DNA from: Oscillospiraceae bacterium
GTDB lineage: Bacteria > Bacillota > Clostridia > Oscillospirales > Oscillospiraceae
Length of the DNA: 7,332 nucleotides
Assembly (NCBI GenBank): GCA_020025715.1
Contig: JAHHRQ010000081.1
Coordinates: 1 to 7,332 of the forward strand
Direction of reading: 5' to 3'
Shown here one piece after another: positions 1 through 5,089 of the stretch. Position 1 is the stretch's first letter; each line of letters begins with the position of its first letter. The notes under the pieces are model-generated. The model searched no databases and had not been told where the DNA came from. It was given only the letters and a program-made list of their open reading frames with translations. Position numbers and translations under genes: made by a program.

Positions 1-996
1 TTCTATGTAGGCGAGGAAAACATTAAAAACGCTGCTGCCGGACTGGGCAAGGGCGATTCCGTAACAGTAAGTCAGGGCAATGTGGCCTTCACCGGACTTG
101 ACCGGGGCGTTGATGTTACAAACAACGGCGACGGCGCTGTTTCCCTCAACGGCACCCCCGTGGCTAAGGGTGAGACCGCCAATTTCTGCGACCATAAGTC
201 ACTGCAGGAGGTTGCAGAGCGTCCCGCTACCTGCAAGGATAAGGGCATGAAAGCCCACTTCCAGTGCGTAGGCGCTGAGGGCTGCGGAAAGCTGTTCGTC
301 AAAAATGAGGACGGAAGTTTAAAACAGGTTACCGAAGCAGACCTTGAAATCCCCGTAACCGATAAACACACTCTGGAAAATGTTAAAGCTGTTGAGCCTG
401 CCTGCGGCAAGGACGGCGTTAAGGAGCATTACCGCTGCACCGTCTGCGGCAAGCTTTTCGCAGATGCAGAGGGCACTAAGGAAATAAGCGAAAAAGACGT
501 TACCATTCCCGCCACCGGAAAGCATGAGCTTAAGAAGGTGGAGGAAGTAAAGGCCACCTGCACCAAGGACGGTGTTAAGGAGCACTGGGTATGCGATAAC
601 TGCGGCAAGATGTACTCCGACCCCGAGGGCAAGACTGAGGTTACGGAAAAAGACCTTGTTATTCCCGCCACCGGACACAATCCCGGAATCTGGAGAGAGA
701 ACGACAAGGAGCACTGGCGCGTGTGCAGAACATGCCGTGAGAAGGTTGATGTAGGTGAGCACGAGTTCGGCGAGTGGGTCGTAACACGCGAGGCCACCGA
801 GCGTCTCTCCGGCAGAAGAGAGCGTGAATGTGAGGTTTGCGGCTATGTCGAAAGAGACAGAATTCCCGCAACCCACGGCCCCAAGACCGGCGATGAAAGC
901 AGCATGGGTCTTTGGGTAACTCTGCTGAGCCTTTCCGCTGCTGCCGTTGTGGGTACAGCTGCCTATATCGTTATTAAGAAAAAGCACAGCAAGTAA
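1..996 (+). CDS. Cell-wall-anchored surface protein with Cys-rich repeats (3' end only; starts before the window)
   Basis: The frame is open from base 1 to the TAA at 994-996, so this is the C-terminal 331 residues of a longer protein; the GTG at 82 is only an internal Val codon. A Gly/Asn-rich stretch (about residues 1-60) looks like the end of an upstream beta-rich region. Residues about 65-290 carry repeats built around Cys-x10-Cys-x2-Cys-Gly-Lys and ending in IPATG or a variant. A GPKTGD motif at 877-894, a hydrophobic helix (about 907-975) and the basic tail KKKHSK form a sorting signal of the LPXTG class, in the PKTG variant common in Clostridia. The protein is therefore probably exported and attached to peptidoglycan by a sortase. 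The Cys pairs could bind metal or form disulfides; ligand and function cannot be read from this part. The domain type is clear, the role is not. Confidence 0.85.
   Translation, partial: FYVGEENIKNAAAGLGKGDSVTVSQGNVAFTGLDRGVDVTNNGDGAVSLNGTPVAKGETANFCDHKSLQEVAERPATCKDKGMKAHFQCVGAEGCGKLFVKNEDGSLKQVTEADLEIPVTDKHTLENVKAVEPACGKDGVKEHYRCTVCGKLFADAEGTKEISEKDVTIPATGKHELKKVEEVKATCTKDGVKEHWVCDNCGKMYSDPEGKTEVTEKDLVIPATGHNPGIWRENDKEHWRVCRTCREKVDVGEHEFGEWVVTREATERLSGRRERECEVCGYVERDRIPATHGPKTGDESSMGLWVTLLSLSAAAVVGTAAYIVIKKKHSK
193..870 (+). repeat. Tandem Cys-rich protein repeats (about 51-58 codons each)
   Basis: Three related units lie head to tail at 193-366, 367-522 and 523-675, each starting at a His codon. 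Each contains Cys-x10-Cys, then a third Cys, then GK(L/M)(F/Y), then an acidic stretch with (T/S)EKD or TEAD, then an I-P-x-T ending. Units 2 and 3 share KDGVKEH and EKD plus IPATG. Unit 1 has three extra residues, so its CxxC becomes Cys-x5-Cys. A degenerate fourth stretch (676-870) keeps KEHW, two CxxC pairs and IPAT. The divergence suggests old duplication rather than recent slippage. Confidence 0.8.
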
Positions 997-1010
997 TTGA
1001 GTGTATTTAA

Positions 1011-1037
1011 GGCGACGGATTTTCCGTCGCCTTTTTT
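1011..1037 (+). terminator. Intrinsic terminator of the surface-protein gene
   Basis: A perfect 9-bp stem, GGCGACGGA (1011-1019) with TCCGTCGCC (1023-1031), and a TTT loop are followed directly by six T (1032-1037). It starts 14 bp after the stop codon. This separates the surface-protein transcript from the hflX operon. Confidence 0.93.
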
Positions 1038-1169
1038 AATGATGTTGAAAAGAGCCGGGAATTTTCAAGGTGTACAGGCTTAAAATCAAAGATAAGCCCG
1101 CTTTAAAACCGGATTTACATTGAAATGTGGAAAACCGCTGCGAAAATTTTCAGCCCCACCTGATTTTTG

Positions 1170-1198
1170 TTGGCAAATGGAGGCTTTTGGGGTATAAT
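1170..1198 (+). promoter_or_regulatory. Sigma-A-type promoter of the hflX-yigZ operon
   Basis: A -35 box TTGGCA (1170-1175; one mismatch to TTGACA) and a perfect -10 box TATAAT (1193-1198) are separated by 17 bp. Transcription should start near 1205, giving a leader of about 26 nt to the ATA at 1231 or about 59 nt to the GTG at 1264. The 1041-1169 stretch upstream holds no gene I can support. Confidence 0.85.
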
Positions 1199-1213
1199 TA
1201 ACTAAATTTACAC

Positions 1214-1266
1214 AAAAGGAATGATTTAATATAGAAAACACTGAAGTTAAAAAGGAGAGGGCAGTG
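1214..1266 (+). promoter_or_regulatory. hflX translation-start region with two competing initiation sites
   Basis: Site A: AAAAGGA ends at 1220, followed 10 nt later by ATA at 1231, in frame with hflX. The codons from there read ENTEVKKERAVLVG, which resembles the usual HflX N-terminus. Site B: AAGGAG (1252-1257), a 6-nt spacer, then GTG at 1264. No ATG, GTG, TTG or CTG lies in frame between the TGA at 1222-1224 and the GTG at 1264. An out-of-frame ATG at 1221 opens only a two-codon frame (ATG ATT TAA). Site B is the conventional choice; site A matches the family better. Confidence 0.6.
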
Positions 1267-2529
1267 CTGGTTGGACTTGCTGCCCAGAGCATGGATGTGC
1301 GGGAGCGCTCCGACGAGGTTTCCATGGATGAGCTGAAAGCTCTGGTGGAGACAGCAGGCGGCGAAACCGTGGCAATGGTCATGCAGAACAGACCTACACC
1401 CGAACCCAGAAGCTTTATCGGCGAGGGTAAGGTGCAGGAGGTCAAGGAACTTGCTGAAAATAACGACTGCGATCTGGTAGTCTTTGATAATGAACTTACC
1501 CCGCCTCAGATGCGGGCGCTGACTGACGATCTGGGAATGAAGGTGCTGGACCGTTCCGGCCTTATTCTGGACATTTTCGCCCAGAGAGCAAGAACCCGTG
1601 AGGGTCAGTTACAGGTTGAGCTTGCCCAGTATAAATACCTGCTGCCCAGACTTACAGGTATGTGGGGCCACCTTGTCCGCCAGACTGCATCCGGCGGCCC
1701 CTCACCTATCGGTACCAGAGGCCCCGGTGAAACCCAGCTGGAAACCGACCGCCGCCATATCAGACGGAAAATTCAGAAGCTGGAGGAGGAACTGGCTCAG
1801 GTGCGGAAAATCCGTTCCACCCAGCGCAGAAAGAGAGAGAAAAACGCAATGCCCGTTGCCGCCGTTGTGGGCTACACCAACGCGGGAAAATCCACTCTCT
1901 TAAACTGCCTTACAGGTTCCGATATTCCCGCAAACGACAGACTTTTCGACACTCTGGACACCACTACCCGCCGCCTTAAAATCGACGAGGCAACGGAAAT
2001 ATTAATTTCCGACACCGTCGGTTTTATCCGCAAGCTGCCTACTCATCTTATCGAGGCTTTTAAAGCAACTCTGGAAGAGCTGCGTTATGCGGATGTGCTC
2101 ATTCACGTTATTGACATTTCCAACCCCGAATGGCCGGAGCAGGCGAGAATTGTTGACGAGCTTATAAGAGAGCTTAAATCCGACGATACGCCGGAGCTTA
2201 GAGTTTACAACAAGTGCGATAAATTCACCGGAATTCTCCCCCACGGCGAGGACTGCGTGTGCATTTCAGCAAAAAGCGGGGAGGGTACAGCAGAACTTGT
2301 GGAAAAGCTTTCAAGACTGCTGGATAACGGCAAGAGAACCGTTAAGCTGGTGCTGCCTTACTCAAATGCAGGTCTGCTTGACACCTTAAACCGTGAGGCG
2401 GGAGTGATTTCTACCGAATACACCGACAGCGGTATCGAGATTGAAGCGGTTGTAAAGCCTGAGCTTTTCGGTAAGGTCAAGGCCTATATCCCCGGCTATG
2501 TGGAGGAAAAGGAGGAGTGGGAGGATTGA
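1264..2529 (+). CDS. hflX: GTPase HflX, ribosome-associated
   Basis: HflX is a cytoplasmic GTPase of the OBG-HflX group that binds the 50S subunit and can split stalled or idle 70S ribosomes after stress. Residues 1-190 form the HflX N-terminal region, with the PRSFIGEGK and DIFAQRARTREG blocks, the family loop GTRGPGE (150-156) and a basic coiled helix after it. The G domain shows G1 GYTNAGKST (203-211), G2 around TLDTTTR (230-236), G3 DTVG (250-253), G4 NKCD (316-319) and G5 SAKSG (335-339). A short C-terminal domain ends in an acidic EEKEEWED tail. All nucleotide-binding motifs look intact, so it should be active. GTG at 1264 has a good SD but cuts the family-typical KKERA residues just before it; initiation at the ATA at 1231 would give 432 residues. 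First gene of an operon with a YigZ-family gene. Confidence 0.96.
   Translation: MLVGLAAQSMDVRERSDEVSMDELKALVETAGGETVAMVMQNRPTPEPRSFIGEGKVQEVKELAENNDCDLVVFDNELTPPQMRALTDDLGMKVLDRSGLILDIFAQRARTREGQLQVELAQYKYLLPRLTGMWGHLVRQTASGGPSPIGTRGPGETQLETDRRHIRRKIQKLEEELAQVRKIRSTQRRKREKNAMPVAAVVGYTNAGKSTLLNCLTGSDIPANDRLFDTLDTTTRRLKIDEATEILISDTVGFIRKLPTHLIEAFKATLEELRYADVLIHVIDISNPEWPEQARIVDELIRELKSDDTPELRVYNKCDKFTGILPHGEDCVCISAKSGEGTAELVEKLSRLLDNGKRTVKLVLPYSNAGLLDTLNREAGVISTEYTDSGIEIEAVVKPELFGKVKAYIPGYVEEKEEWED
2509..2528 (+). promoter_or_regulatory. Ribosome binding site and TTG start of the YigZ-family gene
   Basis: AAGGAGG (2509-2515), inside the last hflX codons, is followed after 10 nt by TTG at 2526. 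That TTG overlaps the hflX stop as TTGA. The in-frame GTG at 2517 is only 1 nt from the SD, too close for efficient initiation, and would add only Val-Gly-Gly. The TTG start gives MTEYK, close to the family's usual N-terminus, and suggests translational coupling. Confidence 0.65.
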
Positions 2530-3155
2530 CGGAATATAAAATACCCACCGGCTCCGGCGAAAGCGAATTCACGGAGAAACGCTCCCGCTTTTTAGGCCAT
2601 GTGGCTATGGTGGAAAGCGAAGAAGAGGCGCGGGATTTTATTGCCGAGTGCAAAAAGAAGTATTATGACGCACGGCACAACTGCTGGTGCTATATAATAA
2701 AGGACGGGCCGGAGCGCTATTCCGACGACTCCGAACCTCAGGGCACAGCCGGAATTCCCATGCTGGAAGTGATGCGCCGTGAGGGAGTGACCAACGTTGT
2801 ATGCGTTGTGACCCGCTATTTCGGCGGCATTCTTCTTGGTGCAGGGGGGCTTCTGAGAGCCTACACAAGAGGTGCTAAGGATGCCCTTGATGCGGCGGGA
2901 ATATCCATTGTGCGCCGCTGGGTGGAGGCGGAGCTTCCATGCTCCTACTCAGCCGCCGAGCGCCTCAAACAGGAAATACCCGCCTATAACGGCATCCTGT
3001 CCGACACTGAATACGGCGCAGATGTGCTTATGAAGCTGCTGCTGCCGGAAGAAAAGTTTCAGGATTTCAAGGACAGAATTTTTGATGTAAGCGGCGGCAC
3101 GGTTACAGTAAAGACCGTGGGCGAGGCTTTCAGAGCGGTTCCCATACAGAAATAA
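2526..3155 (+). CDS. yigZ: YigZ / IMPACT (UPF0029) family protein
   Basis: The encoded protein has 209 residues, the normal size for bacterial YigZ (YvyE in Bacillus). The N-terminal IMPACT domain (about 15-125) carries the family signatures KRSRF (18-22), ARHNCWCY (49-56), SDDSEPQGTAG followed by PML (66-80), and TRYFGGILLGAGGLLRAY (96-113). The C-terminal part (about 135-205) fits the ferredoxin-like DUF1949 domain. Eukaryotic IMPACT inhibits the kinase Gcn2; the bacterial role is poorly defined, although proposals centre on translation or nucleic acid binding. Overlap with hflX implies co-transcription and fits a translation-linked role, which is inference. The start is taken as TTG at 2526; GTG at 2517 is the alternative. 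A terminator follows within 6 bp. Confidence 0.93.
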   Translation: MTEYKIPTGSGESEFTEKRSRFLGHVAMVESEEEARDFIAECKKKYYDARHNCWCYIIKDGPERYSDDSEPQGTAGIPMLEVMRREGVTNVVCVVTRYFGGILLGAGGLLRAYTRGAKDALDAAGISIVRRWVEAELPCSYSAAERLKQEIPAYNGILSDTEYGADVLMKLLLPEEKFQDFKDRIFDVSGGTVTVKTVGEAFRAVPIQK

Positions 3156-3160
3156 AAAGA

Positions 3161-3188
3161 CCGGAGTGCATTGCACTCCGGCTTTTTT
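3161..3188 (+). terminator. Terminator of hflX-yigZ, probably bidirectional
   Basis: CCGGAGTGCA (3161-3170) and TGCACTCCGG (3172-3181) form a near-continuous palindrome with a stem of 8-9 bp once a loop is allowed. T6 follows on the + strand (3183-3188). An A5 run at 3154-3158 gives a T-tract on the - strand. The hairpin lies between two converging stop codons (3155 and 3193), so it can end both transcripts. Confidence 0.9.
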
Positions 3189-3192
3189 GCGT

Positions 3193-3696
3193 TTATTTGA
3201 TTTCGGCAATCATTGAGCTTAAAGCATCCTGCGCAAGTCCCTCTGCGGAATAAACCGCGAAGGCATAATCTCCATCGTTCCAAACGGCGGTGTTATATTT
3301 GCCCTCATTGCCTTTTAATGTGACGGTACGTTCACCGACGGTAATATCTGCGGTATCTGCATATTCGCTATAATCGCCGCTTATATCATCGCTGCCCGCA
3401 GCCTTGCGGAGACGCATCATGTTATTTTCTCCGTCGCTTAGTATGACTTCAATCATCTGACCCTCAATTACCTGAATTTCGGTCTCTGTCACCCAGTCGG
3501 GGAGAGCGGCGGGAATTGACATCTCAAAGCCTGCAAGCTCGGCGGCTTTTTCCATGCTGTCGCAGCTTATAAAGGGATTTGCAATTTCCGTTTTTTCGGA
3601 AAGGTCGGTGTCATCATTGGCAGGCTCTTTCGCGCCGCAGGCGGCAAGGGGCAGAGCCAGAATTAAACTTAAAACAACTGCAAAAAATTTTTCCAT
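3193..3696 (-). CDS. Predicted lipoprotein (NPF-type, DUF4367-like)
   Basis: The encoded protein has 167 residues. A lysine near the start, a hydrophobic core and the lipobox LAAC (17-20) mark a type II signal peptide, so Cys20 should be lipidated and the protein tethered to the outer face of the membrane. A short Asp/Glu-rich linker follows. The mature domain begins with NPFISC and contains EKAAELAGF, then (in order) IEVILSD, MRLRKAAGSDDISGDYSEY, TVTLKGNEG and an aromatic-rich AVWNDGDYAFAVYS end. From memory this resembles small Clostridia lipoproteins related to DUF4367; function unknown. The start is well placed: GGGAGG (complement of 3704-3709) lies about 7 nt upstream of the ATG. A lone -10-like TAAAAT (complement of 3727-3732) has no clear -35 box. 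It converges on yigZ and appears monocistronic. Confidence 0.85.
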   Translation of the reverse strand: MEKFFAVVLSLILALPLAACGAKEPANDDTDLSEKTEIANPFISCDSMEKAAELAGFEMSIPAALPDWVTETEIQVIEGQMIEVILSDGENNMMRLRKAAGSDDISGDYSEYADTADITVGERTVTLKGNEGKYNTAVWNDGDYAFAVYSAEGLAQDALSSMIAEIK

Positions 3697-3763
3697 TTTT
3701 ATTCCTCCCTGATATTTAGGCTACTGATTTTAAGACTCAGAAAAATAGAAAATGTTCCCAATT

Positions 3764-3804
3764 AAAATAAGCAGCATGGATTTAATTCCCATGCTGCTTA
3801 TTTT
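3764..3804 (-). terminator. Long A/T-flanked hairpin ending the parB-like / PRC-barrel unit
   Basis: A perfect 16-bp stem pairs 3764-3779 (AAAATAAGCAGCATGG) with 3789-3804, around a 9-nt loop. The A-rich outer ends become T-rich 3' arms on either strand, as in bidirectional terminators. It lies 31 bp beyond the stop of the PRC-barrel gene and upstream of the lipoprotein gene on the same strand, so it should separate the two transcripts. Confidence 0.8.
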
Positions 3805-3835
3805 GAGTGAAAGACCGATGATAAAAATCAGGGCT

Positions 3836-4129
3836 TTAAAACCATGAGCTTTTACGCTTCTTCCGCCGCTGAAATTCGCCTTTCTGGTCAACCAGTATAA
3901 TGTCGTTTCCTATGCGGGAAATGCACTCCCACGGCAGTACATAGTCGTCCTCACGACCCAGCAGACCGAAAAATTTCGCCTTTCCCGGCGTTATCAGGGA
4001 GAGAAGCTTTCCGTCCTCACTGTCAAACTCCGCATCGCAGACATAGCCCAGACGAAAGCCTGAGTGTATGTCTATGACCTCCTTATATCTCAAATCGGAA
4101 AATAAATTCAGCACACATACCACCCCCAT
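3836..4129 (-). CDS. YlmC/YmxH family PRC-barrel protein
   Basis: The encoded protein has up to 97 residues, and nearly all of it is one PRC-barrel domain (about 10-82). The family pattern is clear: DLRYKEVIDI, G-x-RLGYVCD-x-EFD, a PG block followed by FFGLLGREDDYVLPWE, then I-x-RIGNDIILV. Members are widespread in spore-forming Firmicutes and are annotated as YlmC/YmxH sporulation proteins, though the molecular role is not settled. The tail (87-97) is strongly basic, RRKKRK, and may touch nucleic acid or membrane (inference). The ATG at 4129 has no good SD. The GTG at 4114 follows GGGGGTGG by 5 nt and would start MLNLFSDLR, closer to family members, so the real protein may be 92 residues. 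It lies 26 bp after the ParB-like gene, probably in one transcript. Confidence 0.88.
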   Translation of the reverse strand: MGVVCVLNLFSDLRYKEVIDIHSGFRLGYVCDAEFDSEDGKLLSLITPGKAKFFGLLGREDDYVLPWECISRIGNDIILVDQKGEFQRRKKRKSSWF

Positions 4130-4155
4130 ACAGATTATGCGGGGCGGGGGATGTC

Positions 4156-4968
4156 CTATGAGGGCTTTTTAGGTATGGAAATGGTGAGAATGAGCGAAGT
4201 GTCGGTTTCCTGCTTTTTAAAGCCTGCGTCTATGCCGCCCTGCTTCATCATGTCCAGGCCGTGATTGAGAGTGTTTAAAAACACTCTCACATCCTTTAAA
4301 ATGAAGCTCCGCTTTGGCTCCTTACGCTCAGTTTCCGGCTTGTTCAGCAGGCTTTCCACATATTCGTCGGTGGCGGAGACTGTCAGCTCCTTTTCGATTA
4401 TGTACCGGAGGGCGGCCCGCTGACTTTCGGGAGTGGGAAGTCTCAAAAGCGCTCTGCCGTGGCGCTCTGTCAGGGAATGGGTGCGGAGAGTATCCAGAAC
4501 ATCGGGGGGCAGCTTCAAAAGCCTGAGCTTATTTGCAACTGCCGACTGGGATTTTCCGATACGCTTTGCAGCCTCCTCCTGACTGAGGCCGAACATGCGG
4601 ATAAGACGGCTGAGACCCGTTGCCTCCTCAATAAAATCCAGATCCTTACGCTGTAAATTTTCCACCAGTGCTATAAGTCCCGCGTCCTCCATGTTTACGT
4701 CAAGGAGAGTGCAGGGAACTTCCCTCAGTCCTGCAAGCTTTGCCGCCCGCAGTCTCCGCTCGCCTGACACAAGCTCGTATTTTCCGCTTCTCAGCCTTAC
4801 ATTCAGCGGGTTTAATATGCCGTAGCTTTTTATGCTCTCACTGAGCTGGCGCAGCGCTTCATCCTCAAAAATCTTTCTCGGCTGCACGGGGTTTGGAGAT
4901 ATTTCTTCCGGTCTTAAATAAATTATGCCGCCCCGCCGGAGTGTGGGACGGTATCGCAATGCCTGCAT
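4156..4968 (-). CDS. ParB/Spo0J-family CTPase, Noc-like
   Basis: The encoded protein has 270 residues. The N-terminal ParB/Srx domain (about 14-110) carries the CTP-binding signatures QPRKIF (29-34), GERRLRA (69-75) and ENLQRKDL (103-110). A helix-turn-helix follows (about 128-151, LSQEEAAKRIGKSQSAVANK), then a DNA-binding helical region with LTERHGRALL. The C-terminal part (KDVRVFLNTLNHGLDMM ... ISIPKK) resembles Bacillus Noc rather than Spo0J, from memory. Noc spreads from its DNA sites as a CTP clamp and blocks division over the nucleoid; ParB instead works with ParA in segregation. The N-terminus is short and basic, without an obvious Noc-type amphipathic membrane helix. An in-frame stop at 4981-4983 rules out a longer protein. 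The SD AGGAGG (complement of 4976-4981) is 7 nt from the ATG. No parA adjoins it. ParB family is certain; Noc assignment is likely only. Confidence 0.92.
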   Translation of the reverse strand: MQALRYRPTLRRGGIIYLRPEEISPNPVQPRKIFEDEALRQLSESIKSYGILNPLNVRLRSGKYELVSGERRLRAAKLAGLREVPCTLLDVNMEDAGLIALVENLQRKDLDFIEEATGLSRLIRMFGLSQEEAAKRIGKSQSAVANKLRLLKLPPDVLDTLRTHSLTERHGRALLRLPTPESQRAALRYIIEKELTVSATDEYVESLLNKPETERKEPKRSFILKDVRVFLNTLNHGLDMMKQGGIDAGFKKQETDTSLILTISIPKKPS

Positions 4969-5053
4969 GACTATGCCTCCTCATCTTTCGTTTGTAATGC
5001 AACAATACACCAGATATTACGAAAATCGGGGCGAATGAGGGGGGAGGGTAAAA

Positions 5054-5082
5054 TAAAAAAAGCCTCCCGAAAAGGGAGGCTT
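5054..5082 (-). terminator. Intrinsic terminator of the symporter gene
   Basis: Read on the - strand, a 9-bp stem (5074-5082 with 5060-5068) and a 5-nt loop are followed by a T-run (complement of the A-run at 5054-5061). It begins 8 bp after the symporter stop. Any promoter for the ParB-like gene must therefore lie in 4982-5053, or the gene depends on readthrough. I could not find a convincing -35/-10 pair there. Confidence 0.92.
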
Positions 5083-5089
5083 AAAAGGC

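Noticed and set aside
82..84. GTG as the start of the first gene
   Set aside because: The frame is open from base 1 with sensible protein sequence before the GTG and no SD, so the gene begins outside the window.
193..675. CRISPR-like or satellite DNA repeat
   Set aside because: Similarity is at the protein level with diverged codons, without short identical repeats and unique spacers.
319..987. Long open frame on the - strand (222 codons) opposite the surface-protein gene
   Set aside because: It reads through the antisense of repeats that clearly encode protein on the + strand; its apparent repetitiveness only mirrors them.
1039..1083. Small + strand frame (ATG ATG TTG..., about 14 codons) after the surface-protein terminator
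   Set aside because: No SD (the bases upstream are the terminator T-run) and no promoter in front of it.
1221..1229. ATG at 1221 as the hflX start or a leader peptide
   Set aside because: It directly abuts the AAAAGGA with no spacer and hits TAA after two codons. It is out of frame with hflX and too short to claim as a functional leader.
3982..3989. TTTCCCGG at 3982-3989 as a Noc binding site
   Set aside because: Only half of the ATTTCCCGGGAAAT-type palindrome is present and it lies inside the PRC-barrel coding sequence.
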